Assembly (NCBI GenBank): GCA_026692865.1
Contig: JAPLNI010000026.1
Span: forward strand, 143,134-207,133
DNA from: Planctomycetota bacterium
Lineage (GTDB): Bacteria > Planctomycetota > Planctomycetia > Pirellulales > Pirellulaceae
Direction of reading: 5' to 3'
Length of the DNA stretch: 64,000 nucleotides
Shown here piece by piece: positions 1 to 8,679 of this stretch; positions within the stretch are counted from its first letter, which is position 1; each line of letters starts with the position of its first letter. The notes under the pieces are model-generated. The model did not search any database. It was given only the letters and a program-made list of their open reading frames with translations, and was not told where the DNA came from. A program made the position numbers and the translations under genes.

Positions 1-2
1 TC

Positions 3-797
3 GGGCTGAAGGTCAAAAGCGTTATCGCCGTTGGTGCTGGAAAAGGAGGCGTTGGAAAGAGCACTCTTGCTGCGTCTATTGCGATTACGCTTGAGAAACT
101 TGGCAGCCGTGTCGGATTGATGGATGCGGATGTTTATGGACCCAGTGTTCCTCATTTGTTGGGGTTGTCTGGCCGACCTGAAATTGTCGATGGGAAAATC
201 AAGCCGATCATGAGCGAGACGATGCCGGTGATGTCGATGGGTTTCTTGCTGGAGAAAGACCAAGCGGTCGTTTGGCGTGGGCCGATGCTTCACGGTTCGA
301 TTCAACAATTCTTGCGAGACACCGCGTGGGGCGAGCTGGATTACCTGATCATTGATATGCCACCAGGAACGGGTGACGTGGCACTTACGCTTTCGCAAAT
401 GCTCCCATTAGCAGGAGCGGTGATTGTTTGCACGCCTCAAGAGGTCGCATTGCTGGACGCTGGAAAAGCGATTGCGATGTTCGAGAAAACGAAAGTTCCA
501 TTGCTAGGCATTGTCGAAAACATGAGCGGATTTCTCTGCCCTGATAATGGAAAGACGTATGATATTTTCGGTCGCGGTGGAGCTCGAGATAAAGCAGATT
601 CGCTTGGCGTTCCATTCCTGGGCGATGTTCCGATTTACATGCAATTGCGATCCGAATCGGATGAAGGCCGCCTGCGTGAAGCTCTCGAAGACCCAGTTGC
701 TTCGAAGCCGTTCGAACACATCGCACGAGCCCTCGTTCGCTCACTAGCAGACCGAGCATCTCAGCAATCGCAAATCGCTGCACTGCCGGTTTTGTAA
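3..797 (+). CDS. mrp: Mrp/ApbC-type iron-sulfur carrier P-loop ATPase, 5'-truncated
   Basis: This is the 3' part of a P-loop ATPase of the Mrp/NBP35 family, which carries Fe-S clusters to apoproteins in the cytoplasm. The reading frame is open to the left window edge, so the start and any N-terminal DUF59 domain lie outside. The deviant Walker A GKGGVGKS is near the edge, followed by MDADVYGPSVP, PMLHGSIQQF and the Walker B-like IIDMPPGTGD, all typical of the family. The usual C-x-x-C that bridges the Fe-S cluster reads CPDN here (Cys codon 537-539, Asn codon 546-548), so the second cysteine is missing. The family call is firm; the ability to carry a cluster is uncertain for this reason. Confidence 0.93.
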   Translation, partial: GLKVKSVIAVGAGKGGVGKSTLAASIAITLEKLGSRVGLMDADVYGPSVPHLLGLSGRPEIVDGKIKPIMSETMPVMSMGFLLEKDQAVVWRGPMLHGSIQQFLRDTAWGELDYLIIDMPPGTGDVALTLSQMLPLAGAVIVCTPQEVALLDAGKAIAMFEKTKVPLLGIVENMSGFLCPDNGKTYDIFGRGGARDKADSLGVPFLGDVPIYMQLRSESDEGRLREALEDPVASKPFEHIARALVRSLADRASQQSQIAALPVL

Positions 798-803
798 AAC
801 TGT

Positions 804-832
804 CAAATTTGGAAGAAGCTAGTCCAAATTTG
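804..832 (+). terminator. Hairpin after mrp, possible terminator
   Basis: Inverted repeat CAAATTTGGA (804-813) and TCCAAATTTG (823-832) with a 9-nt loop, starting 7 bp after the mrp stop. There is no T-run after it, and its right arm overlaps the start of repeat C, so it may be part of that repeat and not a dedicated terminator. Confidence 0.35.
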
Positions 833-1047
833 GAGTGCTGTGGCTTGGCACAGCTTTTGGGGAAGCGACGTGGCGTGAATAGAAAGCTCGCGAGATGGAA
901 CGTCTTTGAGTTTGCTTGAATGGATTTGATTGACGACCGATAGATAAATCTTAAAGCGGCGATTAGTCGCCGCACTCCATATTTGGAGTGCAGTGGCTTG
1001 GCACAGCTTTCGGGGTAGCGACGTGGCGCGAAAGGATAGCTCGCGAG
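829..1047. repeat. Repeat C: two direct copies of a ~66-bp element
   Basis: Two copies in the same orientation lie at 829-894 and 982-1047, sharing TTTGGAGTGC, GTGGCTTGGCACAGCTTT, AGCGACGTGGCG and AGCTCGCGAG with a few substitutions. Between them is a perfect palindrome, GCGGCGA-TTAG-TCGCCGC (956-973). They fill the convergent gap between mrp and the nucleoside phosphorylase. No ORF in the gap is convincing. Confidence 0.75.
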
Positions 1048-1089
1048 CTAGATAGCCGTTGGATTCGCTTGCATCGGCTGATTTAAAAG

Positions 1090-1929
1090 TTACTTGTTCA
1101 AACGTTTACGTTCGAAGTCGAGAACACCGGTTACTAAGGTCGTTAGTTTCGGTTCGGCGGCGTTAGCCGTTGCGATGATTCGAGGAACGTTAGCGGGTTC
1201 GAGAGCATCCGGTAAGCACATGTCGGTAATGACAGAAAACCCAACGGTTCGCATACCGCAGTGAGCCGCGACAATCGTTTCCGGAACGGTGGACATGCCG
1301 ACCACGTCGGCTCCGATCATTCGCAAGAAGCGGTACTCTGCGCGGGTCTCCAAATTGGGTCCCGAGACGGCTACAAAAACACCTTGATGGGCAACGATAT
1401 TGTTTTTGCGTGCCGTTTCTAAAGCGGCTTCGATGAGCTCGCGATTATAAGGCTCCGACATGTCTGGAAAGCGAGGCCCTAAGCGATCGTCGTTAATACC
1501 TATCAGTGGGTTATCGCCCATCAAGTTAATCTGGTCATCGATGAGCATAATGTCGCCCGGCTTGTAGTAAGGGTTCATTCCACCACAAGCATTTGAAACA
1601 ACTAACAGTTCTGCTCCCATCGCTTTCATGACTCGTATTGGAAGCGTAATCAGCTTAAGCGGATAGCCTTCGTACATATGGAAGCGACCTTCCATAGCCA
1701 TGACGTTCAAACCACATAGCTCGCCACAAACGAGTCTTCCGCGATGGCTGGTCGCTGTTGACTTCAGGAAGTTAGGAATATCACCATAGTCGATCGTGGC
1801 TTCAACCTTGATCTTCTCAACCAAGGGGCCAAGTCCGGTTCCAAGGACAATTCCGACGTCTGGCTTCTTCGCCCAAGACTTCTGAATAAACGCACTGGCT
1901 TCTTGGATTTTATCGAATAGGTCGAGCAT
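1090..1929 (-). CDS. Purine nucleoside phosphorylase (PNP/MTAP family)
   Basis: A 279-aa cytoplasmic enzyme that cleaves purine nucleosides with phosphate to give the free base and (deoxy)ribose-1-phosphate for salvage. It has the full trimeric PNP pattern: GTGLG (residues 30-34, phosphate loop), SHRG (61-64), EGRFHMYEGY (80-89), VSNACGGMN (111-119), SGPNLETRAEYR (189-200, with the base-binding Glu194) and GMSTVPE (211-217). The position equivalent to the base-selecting Asn243 of human PNP is Asp236 (ITD instead of ITN), as in MTAP-like enzymes, so 6-aminopurine nucleosides may be accepted. The ATG start matches the family length. It lies upstream of purQ's 3' end on the same strand, with a 119-bp gap. 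Confidence 0.93.
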   Translation of the reverse strand: MLDLFDKIQEASAFIQKSWAKKPDVGIVLGTGLGPLVEKIKVEATIDYGDIPNFLKSTATSHRGRLVCGELCGLNVMAMEGRFHMYEGYPLKLITLPIRVMKAMGAELLVVSNACGGMNPYYKPGDIMLIDDQINLMGDNPLIGINDDRLGPRFPDMSEPYNRELIEAALETARKNNIVAHQGVFVAVSGPNLETRAEYRFLRMIGADVVGMSTVPETIVAAHCGMRTVGFSVITDMCLPDALEPANVPRIIATANAAEPKLTTLVTGVLDFERKRLNK

Positions 1930-2048
1930 AATTTTTAGGGTTCAAGGCAATGAAAAAGATTGAAAATATTTTAAGGACTGGTGATACGATTATCATCTCG
2001 AAACGATTGCGACAATCTGGGAAATCATAGTCACTCGCGGAAACAACA

Positions 2049-2876
2049 TCATGCGAAAAAGTCGACTGCGTTTTGAAACATTTTCATTCCGTCACCGAAT
2101 TCTGGTTGTTCGTCACGTCGTGTCCAAAAGGGATGCTGCGTCGGAAACAAGTGACGCTCGGGATGTGGCATTAAGCCAAACACGCGACCGCTTTCGTCAC
2201 AGAGACCTGCAACATTCATTTCCGCGCCGTTAGGGTTGTCCGGATGAGGCAAAACATCGTTGCTTGTGAATCCATCGGGTCGACAGTATCGAAGTGGAAT
2301 CTGCTTCTGCTTTTGAAGCGTCTCGGCCGCACTAGGTCCGGCTCCATTGGATGGACGAGTCACGAAGCGACCTTCGGCGTGTGCCATCGGAAGGAACATT
2401 TGCTCGATGTCGCGCAGAAACGGCGAATCGTTTTCGGAGACTTTCAAATGCACCCACCTGTCTTCAAATCGCCCCTGCTGATTCCATGTCAGCGTCGCAA
2501 GGGGAGCGGGCATCGTTGATGAATTGGATAGCGAACTGCTTGAGTCTTCAAAAAAGATTCCCAGCCGAATCATGATTTGGAAGCCATTGCAGATCCCTAG
2601 AACAAGCCGATCTTCTTGGCGAAACGATTCGATCATGTCCGGCAAATAGGCGATCAATTGAGTCGCAAGGACTCGGCCAGAAGCAATGTCGTCGCCATAG
2701 CTAAAACCGCCCGGAAAGCAAAGAATTTGATGATTGTTCGCAAGAATTGGGCGATCAATCAGTTGCTGGACGTGGATACGATTGACAATCGCACCCGCGG
2801 ATTCGAACGCAAATGCCGTTTCGACATCGCAGTTAGTCCCCGGTGCACGTAAAACGAGTACTCTTGGTGCCGCCAT
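2049..2876 (-). CDS. purQ: Phosphoribosylformylglycinamidine synthase, glutaminase subunit PurQ
   Basis: Class I glutamine amidotransferase that supplies ammonia to PurL in the fourth step of de novo purine synthesis. At 275 aa it is longer than the ~230-aa Bacillus-type PurQ. Visible motifs are the N-terminal VLRAPGTNCDVET (8-20), the oxyanion loop FPGGFSYGDD (54-63), the nucleophile elbow GICNGFQ with Cys96, and the His/Glu of the triad in MPHPERH near the C-terminus. The C-terminal half (ALR-type ...PNGAEMNVAGLCDESGRVFG) is also typical. It reads toward the nucleoside phosphorylase; no purL or purS is in the window. Confidence 0.96.
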   Translation of the reverse strand: MAAPRVLVLRAPGTNCDVETAFAFESAGAIVNRIHVQQLIDRPILANNHQILCFPGGFSYGDDIASGRVLATQLIAYLPDMIESFRQEDRLVLGICNGFQIMIRLGIFFEDSSSSLSNSSTMPAPLATLTWNQQGRFEDRWVHLKVSENDSPFLRDIEQMFLPMAHAEGRFVTRPSNGAGPSAAETLQKQKQIPLRYCRPDGFTSNDVLPHPDNPNGAEMNVAGLCDESGRVFGLMPHPERHLFPTQHPFWTRRDEQPEFGDGMKMFQNAVDFFA

Positions 2877-3160
2877 CCGAAGTCGCCAGTGTCCTAGTGA
2901 AGTCTAAGTGTCTAAAAAACCGTCTTAGTGGTTACGTTGTCTTAAAAGACAATCACCAGAAATTCGGATTTGCAAACGAATTTCCTAGCCAAAAAGACCG
3001 CATGGAATGAGAGCCTACCAGATTACCAGCCGCGCGTTAAGCCGAGCGGCTGGCGGAAAAATACCGGTCGTGATTGATACCATTAACCCTAACGAGAAAC
3101 CGGACTGGACGATGGCCCCATACTACGGTGTTTGACCTTTGCTGGCTGCGAGCCAAACAA

Positions 3161-4960
3161 TCAATAAAGAGTCTGTTGTAGGTGGATGGGTTGTGTTTCG
3201 GCCGAAGGAGTACGATTCGGAAGTGCGAGCCGAAAGCAGCTTCCTTGGCCGATCTGGCTAGTCACCTCGATGTCGCCGCCGTGTTCTTGGAGTATCTTCC
3301 TACTCACCGGCAGGCCCAGTCCGGTACCGCGGTTACCCTTAGAAGATTCGAAAACGGAAAAAATTCGTTGCAAGTCCTCGGCTGGTATCCCGACTCCGTT
3401 GTCACGGATTTCAATTGCTACCCATTCACGAGCGAACGTCAGCGACATATCCACCAACCCGTCTGGAATGTCGGCGACCGCATCGATCGCGTTATGCAAG
3501 ACGTTCAGTATCGCGCGATGCATTGCTTCGGAATCAGCCATGATCGAAGGGAACGAATCGGGGCGATTCCACTTCAGCGCGACATCCAGATCCTTTGCTC
3601 GCGACACACAAAGCTCGTAGCAGTCGTCGATTGTTTCGCGTAGGTCCGCCGCAGCCAGCACCGGTTGCCGATCCTTGCTGTAGGTCAACATGTCCATCAC
3701 CATGGAAGCGATTCGTTCCTGATTCTTTTCAACGATCCGCCAGCCCTTTGCAACAATATCGATCTGTTGCCTTTTGATTCCTTCGTCGACCAAGTAACTG
3801 CCACCGCTGAGTCCTTGAAGAATGTTTTTTACGTGATGCGAAAGATTGGCGATCGTCTGCCCCATCACGGCAAGCCTTTCCGCTTGAACCATTCCTCGAT
3901 AGTAGAAAGTATCTTCGACAGCGAGCGCAGCCTGATGTCCAATCGCGACCATCATTTTCAAGTGCTCCTCGTCGAACATCGGCGCGCTCTTATCAGTTGC
4001 ATAGTCGACAACAGTCCGCGAAGTATCGATGTAGATTGTTCCTACAATTCCGTATCGCCCCTGCATCGGAACGCAGATCGCCTCGCGAATGCCGGCAGCT
4101 GCGATACTTGCTCCGGGTTCCCATCGCGTGTCATCACCAGCGTTGCTCGTCAGCACACCCTCGCGATTGCGAATGACATACTCAAGGATGGTTTGACTAA
4201 TCTCGAAGCGGGCCTGAGATCGGTCGTCGGTTCGAAATTTTCGCGCCGCGGGACGCGGTGTTCCCGTTCCTTCATGCATCAACATCACGCATCCGCGATC
4301 ACAATGCACCCACTGAAAAATCAGATCGAGTATCTGTTCAAGCAATTGATCCAGATCGAGCGTTCGGCTCACAGCGAGGACCGTTCGATACATGATCTCC
4401 CAGTGACTTTTGTCACGATGAATCGAGACAGTCTCACCAACCTTAGCTGCGGCTGCGTCAGGCGGTCGCGAATCGATCTGAAATGCACCTTCGTTCGATG
4501 TGAAATCGGGAGCACCTAACACGTGCCGAATTTGCGAGAGTTCTTCATTAGCAGACCGCGAGACCGGCATCTCTGCTTGAACATATTCTGCTTGCGGGGT
4601 TTTGACGATTTCGACACCGAATCCCAATTGGCTCGATCGCTGCTGAGCGGTCTTTCCCGTGCTGCCATCTTTGTTCTGGCCATTGAACACCAGCAGAGTC
4701 CTACCGATTTGCAGTCGATCTCCCGACTGGATCGACTGCCGCGAAACGCGATGGCCGTTTAAGAAGCAACCGTTGCTGCTGCTGAGATCGATGAGCTCGA
4801 ATCCCTCGGGATTAATAACAACTTCCGCATGTTGTCTCGAGACTTCGTGATCGATAATTTGAATATCGCACGACGCGTCACGACCGAGCACTGTTCGCGG
4901 GCCTCGTAGCGAGAAATGCTGGCCAGCGTTCTTACCGCGTATTACAAATAGTGACGCCAT
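3161..4960 (-). CDS. FHA-GAF sensor histidine kinase
   Basis: A 599-aa soluble kinase with no membrane segment. An FHA domain (about 1-95, with GRD at 26-28, SRQH at 41-44 and NG at 68-69) should bind phosphothreonine partners. A GAF domain spans about 190-350. The kinase core has an NtrB-like H-box (LSHHVKNIL, predicted phospho-acceptor His375), the N-box with Asn490 (HNAIDA), DNGVGIP (520-526) and the lid motif GNRGTGLGLP (542-551). The FHA domain suggests cross-talk with a Ser/Thr kinase. No response regulator is adjacent, so it is an orphan here. Family call firm; signal and partner unknown. Confidence 0.93.
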   Translation of the reverse strand: MASLFVIRGKNAGQHFSLRGPRTVLGRDASCDIQIIDHEVSRQHAEVVINPEGFELIDLSSSNGCFLNGHRVSRQSIQSGDRLQIGRTLLVFNGQNKDGSTGKTAQQRSSQLGFGVEIVKTPQAEYVQAEMPVSRSANEELSQIRHVLGAPDFTSNEGAFQIDSRPPDAAAAKVGETVSIHRDKSHWEIMYRTVLAVSRTLDLDQLLEQILDLIFQWVHCDRGCVMLMHEGTGTPRPAARKFRTDDRSQARFEISQTILEYVIRNREGVLTSNAGDDTRWEPGASIAAAGIREAICVPMQGRYGIVGTIYIDTSRTVVDYATDKSAPMFDEEHLKMMVAIGHQAALAVEDTFYYRGMVQAERLAVMGQTIANLSHHVKNILQGLSGGSYLVDEGIKRQQIDIVAKGWRIVEKNQERIASMVMDMLTYSKDRQPVLAAADLRETIDDCYELCVSRAKDLDVALKWNRPDSFPSIMADSEAMHRAILNVLHNAIDAVADIPDGLVDMSLTFAREWVAIEIRDNGVGIPAEDLQRIFSVFESSKGNRGTGLGLPVSRKILQEHGGDIEVTSQIGQGSCFRLALPNRTPSAETQPIHLQQTLY

Positions 4961-4997
4961 CGACTCGCTTTATTTCTCTCGGAATAAACTTGCATGT

Positions 4998-5966
4998 TTA
5001 CTTACCACCGGTCCCAACTCCGCGAGCCGCACACAATCCGTCAACCGATGCGACTCGAGCACGCTTCAGGACTGAGCTTATTTCAGCCATGGTCGAACCG
5101 CTAGTGACGATGTCGTCAACAATCAGAACTCGCTTCCCTTGAAACGATCTTGCTGAGTTTACGGCAAACGCACCCGCAACATTTTGACGTCTCTGACCAG
5201 CCAGGAGTAGCCCCTGTTTGGAGGTCGGGCGAGTCTGAAAAATCGCATCGGTCCAAACGGGAACGCCTAGCCGACTTCCTATGGCTTCGGCAAGCAACTC
5301 CGATGCATTGTGTCGTTGCGACACACGCCGCGTCCAATACTTTGGAGTCGAGACCACTGCATCAAATGACAATTCGCCAGTCAACTCGGGGTTTGATGTT
5401 TCCATAGCGACTTGGCGTTTGAGCCAATCGGCCATCGCGCTGCCTAACGCAACCGCCGAAGGTTCGCTCCCCGGACGTTTCAGTAAGACAAGCACGGTCG
5501 CGAGATTCCCTCCATAAGTTCCAAGAGCATAAACTCGACGCGCTGGCCATTTGCCTTGTCGACAATGAAAACAACCAGTCGACTTCTCTCGCTTTCTCGA
5601 ACTCGGCGCGACGGTCTTCGGCAACTCGGCTTCCGATGCCGCATGAGAAATCGAATCAACGTTTCCATTGGTATCTGAGTCATTTACGTCAGCGTTATGT
5701 TTCGCTCTTTCTATCGATGGCAACTCGGCTCCGCATCGACGGCATCCGTGGGTTACAGTCGGAAAGCTATCCAAACATGCTTTACAAATCCCACCCTTCA
5801 GTGGCCATTGAACCGAATTGTCGCACAACTGACAAAACGCCGGAAACAAGATGTCCTGCGTTCGCCCCAATAGCTCGCAGGATTGATCCCAGTAACGACC
5901 AAGCAGATCTGCGCGGCGAGATTCTCGCGTTTCGATGATCGATTCGTTGGAAATCAGTATCGCCAT
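4998..5966 (-). CDS. ComF-like phosphoribosyltransferase-domain protein
   Basis: A 322-aa protein of the ComF/GntX family. The N-terminal zinc-finger-like region has cysteine pairs FCQLC, CKAC and CRRC, and a fourth pair (CFHC) after a low-complexity insert of ~45 residues. The C-terminal phosphoribosyltransferase domain has the PRPP loop VLIVDDIVTSGSTM. ComF is linked to DNA uptake in naturally competent bacteria; the exact reaction is not established. The ATG at 5966 is preferred; an in-frame GTG at 5975 is possible. It is divergent from the LptF/G-type permease, with an 85-bp shared promoter region. The insert between the zinc ligands is unusual. Confidence 0.88.
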   Translation of the reverse strand: MAILISNESIIETRESRRADLLGRYWDQSCELLGRTQDILFPAFCQLCDNSVQWPLKGGICKACLDSFPTVTHGCRRCGAELPSIERAKHNADVNDSDTNGNVDSISHAASEAELPKTVAPSSRKREKSTGCFHCRQGKWPARRVYALGTYGGNLATVLVLLKRPGSEPSAVALGSAMADWLKRQVAMETSNPELTGELSFDAVVSTPKYWTRRVSQRHNASELLAEAIGSRLGVPVWTDAIFQTRPTSKQGLLLAGQRRQNVAGAFAVNSARSFQGKRVLIVDDIVTSGSTMAEISSVLKRARVASVDGLCAARGVGTGGK

Positions 5967-6051
5967 AGGGAACACTCAAGCTCATCCAGGGAACGACGCG
6001 AGAAAGACTGTATTTGACTTGCGAAAGGAGAGTATTGTACAAGTTTTAGCT

Positions 6052-7269
6052 ATGACGCGCATTGATCGATATATCTTGTTCTTATTCTTACGAGTGATCG
6101 TGATTTGCTTCTGCTGTTTAATTGGACTGCTCGTTGTCGTGCATGCGTTCACAAATCTGGACGAATTCATTGCGTTCGGTAAGGCTCGTGGGAGCATGCT
6201 CCGTGCACTAGGTGAATACTACGGACCCTATTCAATTGCTCTTTTAGACAAGTTCGGGGCAATGCTAGCTTTGATGGCAATCATGTTCGTCGTTTCGTGG
6301 TTGAAGAGGACAAACGAACTGACTTCGATGATGGCCGCAGGAATCAGCCCCAGAAGAATTTTGATCTATCCAATCATCGCATCGGGGATTTTCTTCGCAG
6401 CACTAGCCGTAAATCGCGAGTTGATTATCCCTCGCTACGAAGAGATGCTTGGCAAGAATCCGCAAGACCTTTCAGAAGGCCACTTGAGATCCGTCAAGCC
6501 GACGTACGATGGTAAAAACGGGGTGTTAATCGGTGGTCGTTCGCTGAGTATTGCAAATCGAATGATTGTTGAACCGATCTTTCGAATGGACGGATACGCA
6601 TCGGCCGCGGCCAAGCAAGTCATTGCGAAAGAAGCCTACTACCAAGATGCAACCGACACGCACCCTTCTGGTTTTTTAATGGTAGCCGTAAGTGTCCCCG
6701 TAAACCTAAGCAACATCCCCTCGGTTCGTGACGTCGATCCGTCTGCTATAAATTCATCCGCAGCAAATCCCTCCACATCATCAGTCGCACCATCACGTGC
6801 GGTTACCAACGATAACGATTTTGTATTCTTAACGCCGAAAGAGAATCCATGGCTACAACCCGATCAGTGCTTTATAAAAACGGACATTGAGTTTGGGGAA
6901 CTACGCGGCGGATCGGGTTGGAAGCAGTATGCATCAACACTGGATATGATTGAACGATTGCGAAGTCCCGCCAGCCATTATGGTGACGATTTGCGAGTCA
7001 CGGTTCACTCTCGATTTGTTCAACCAATCATGGATATGACTCTGCTCATGATTGGCCTTCCTATCGTGCTCAAGCGACAAGACCGACACCTCTTCTACAT
7101 TGCTGGAGTAACACTCGCAACAGTCGGCGGATTCATGGCAATCACGATGGGCATCCAAGCCGCTGCGGGAGCCGGATTGTGGATTAGCCCGTTTTTCGGA
7201 GCGTGGCTACCCGTGCTTTTGTTCGCTCCGTGGGCATGGGCTCAAGCACGAGTCTCACTCGACGCCTAA
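6052..7269 (+). CDS. LptF/LptG (YjgP/YjgQ)-family permease
   Basis: An inner-membrane protein of about 405 aa that resembles the LptF/LptG permease subunits of the lipopolysaccharide export ABC transporter. Two transmembrane helices lie at the N-terminus (FLFLRVIVICFCCLIGLLVV) and a third segment follows the family-typical Glu-Leu-Thr motif (KRTNELTSMMAAGISPRRI). A periplasmic beta-jellyroll-sized region follows, then three C-terminal helices beginning FVQPIMDMTLLMIGLPIVL. The ATG at 6052 (MTRIDRYIL) is chosen because it matches family N-termini; the upstream in-frame ATG at 5935 would overlap comF. Whether it is LptF or LptG cannot be decided. The last codon overlaps the next gene's start. 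Confidence 0.88.
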   Translation: MTRIDRYILFLFLRVIVICFCCLIGLLVVVHAFTNLDEFIAFGKARGSMLRALGEYYGPYSIALLDKFGAMLALMAIMFVVSWLKRTNELTSMMAAGISPRRILIYPIIASGIFFAALAVNRELIIPRYEEMLGKNPQDLSEGHLRSVKPTYDGKNGVLIGGRSLSIANRMIVEPIFRMDGYASAAAKQVIAKEAYYQDATDTHPSGFLMVAVSVPVNLSNIPSVRDVDPSAINSSAANPSTSSVAPSRAVTNDNDFVFLTPKENPWLQPDQCFIKTDIEFGELRGGSGWKQYASTLDMIERLRSPASHYGDDLRVTVHSRFVQPIMDMTLLMIGLPIVLKRQDRHLFYIAGVTLATVGGFMAITMGIQAAAGAGLWISPFFGAWLPVLLFAPWAWAQARVSLDA

Positions 7270-7778
7270 TGGGCTATGCTGGCACGGTGAAACGCAACAC
7301 CGAGTTAACGAATCTACAAAGCAATGTATTCGTTTTTGATTCCCGCATCGAAGGCTCGGCTTTCTCCGATCTTAACCGAGATGCGCGTCGTGACCCTCGC
7401 GAAGCCGGCTTGGCAGGTTGGACTGTGGAGCTAGTCGATTCTGATAACGAAGTTGTCTCGACTCAAGTAACCAATAGGACTGGCAACTATCGGTTTGATG
7501 TCCAAGCAGAAGTTCGAACAGGTCGTTTGGAGATTCGAGTGACGAAGGATCCGGAAGGCGTGGCACTGAGCACCGCTGTCGCGCGCCAAGTCGACATCAC
7601 TCGAGGTAATCAGTTAGCTAAAGTGGACTTGCCGATCGCTCGTCCGGCCCGCCCGATTCCGGCTCCAACTGGCACGGGATCGGCCAGCCAAGCTACTCCA
7701 CCGATTCAGACAGTCCAAAGTGCGTTCGACATTGTCTTTGCTCAAGTGGGAGAGCAGCGCAGAAGAATCGGAAGGTAA
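7269..7778 (+). CDS. SdrD_B-like beta-sandwich protein coupled to the permease
   Basis: A 169-aa protein of unknown role. Residues ~25-100 read as one SdrD_B/Cna_B-like repeat (GSAFSDLNRDARRDPREAGL, then GWTVELVDSDNE and TGNYRFDV), a fold common in planctomycete surface proteins. The tail is Pro/Ala-rich. No signal peptide is visible from this start. The start ATG overlaps the permease stop (TAATG), which implies translational coupling; upstream in-frame starts lie inside the permease and are less likely. Function unknown; a surface or envelope role is inferred from the domain and the neighbour. Confidence 0.7.
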   Translation: MGYAGTVKRNTELTNLQSNVFVFDSRIEGSAFSDLNRDARRDPREAGLAGWTVELVDSDNEVVSTQVTNRTGNYRFDVQAEVRTGRLEIRVTKDPEGVALSTAVARQVDITRGNQLAKVDLPIARPARPIPAPTGTGSASQATPPIQTVQSAFDIVFAQVGEQRRRIGR

Positions 7779-7820
7779 CTCTGCAGCGAGTAGGATGCAA
7801 ATAGATTGACTAGATTGAGG

Positions 7821-7840
7821 CAAATCTCTGAGGAGATTTG
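7821..7840. terminator. Hairpin between convergent genes
   Basis: CAAATCTC (7821-7828) and GAGATTTG (7833-7840) form a perfect 8-bp stem with a 4-nt loop in the short convergent gap. There is no T-run on either side, so termination strength is uncertain. Confidence 0.4.
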
Positions 7841-7851
7841 TGAACCGGCCA

Positions 7852-8664
7852 TCAAGCGTCCACAGTCATCCAACCGTGGATTGCTTTGGCGGAGTGATCG
7901 AGAGCTTCTTCGTAATCAAGATGCTCGACTTCTTCGCCTTGCAGTTCAATTTCATAATCACCCGTGTATCCGCATTGCTCAAGTACACGAACAATATCGC
8001 TGAGCGGAAGATTCCCATCACCCAGCAAGCATCGATTTTGTTCCCCGGCTGGCACTCCCTTGGCGTCTCCCATTTGGACAAGCCGAATCGAATCGATCAA
8101 GCTGGGAATCCAATGCAGAATGTTCGGGTCATGCGCCATGTGGTAGCAATCCAAAACGATCCCAAGATTCGGCTTGTTCAGCTCAGCAATCAAATCCAGT
8201 GTGTCCGGTAGCTCAGTTAGAAATGTAAAATCGAAGGCGCAACCGACATGCATCGGTTCGATTGCGAGCTGAATCTTGCAAGCAGCGGCCGCTTCACTGA
8301 GTTGTGTGAGCGCATCGCGTAACATTCGTCGCGAATGCTTCTTAGTGTGGCCGCCTCGGCTCCCGGTAAGAATTACCAAGCAACCAGCATTTAAGGCGGC
8401 CGCCTGCTCGATTGCCTCGAAAGCATCGTGCATAGATTCGTTGTAAGTTCGCCCATCGCTGCCGGTAAAGCCTCCTGCCCAGTGAAGTGACGAGACTCGC
8501 ATCCCTTGCTCTTGAAGAAAGTCAGCAGCTTTTTCTTCACCAAACTCGGAAAGCTTGTAACGCCAAACCCCCATCGCTTCGAAGCCTTGACGACGATAGT
8601 GCAGTACGTCCTCCTCAAAGCTCCATCGGTAGGTAGAAACTTCGCAGACTGACAGTCGAGACAT
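7852..8664 (-). CDS. Sugar phosphate isomerase/epimerase-like TIM-barrel protein
   Basis: About 270 aa of the xylose isomerase-like TIM barrel (AP endonuclease 2) superfamily. Family features are SSLHWAGGF, VILTGSRGGH, IEPMH (metal-ligand Glu and His), IVLDCYHMAHD (Asp and His ligands), QMGDAKGVP and a C-terminal YEIELQGEE. These fit a divalent-metal isomerase or epimerase acting on a sugar or polyol; the substrate cannot be read. The ATG at 8664 (MSRLSVCEVSTYRW) is preferred; an ATG at 8679 adds five residues. It is monocistronic and convergent with the SdrD_B-like gene. Confidence 0.85.
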   Translation of the reverse strand: MSRLSVCEVSTYRWSFEEDVLHYRRQGFEAMGVWRYKLSEFGEEKAADFLQEQGMRVSSLHWAGGFTGSDGRTYNESMHDAFEAIEQAAALNAGCLVILTGSRGGHTKKHSRRMLRDALTQLSEAAAACKIQLAIEPMHVGCAFDFTFLTELPDTLDLIAELNKPNLGIVLDCYHMAHDPNILHWIPSLIDSIRLVQMGDAKGVPAGEQNRCLLGDGNLPLSDIVRVLEQCGYTGDYEIELQGEEVEHLDYEEALDHSAKAIHGWMTVDA

Positions 8665-8679
8665 CCTGTTTCGCAACAT

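Noticed and set aside
385..975. 196-aa minus ORF overlapping mrp
   Set aside because: Antisense to a clear gene and extends into repeat C.
3665..4519. 284-aa + ORF opposite the histidine kinase
   Set aside because: Antisense shadow of a gene whose domains are all recognised on the minus strand.
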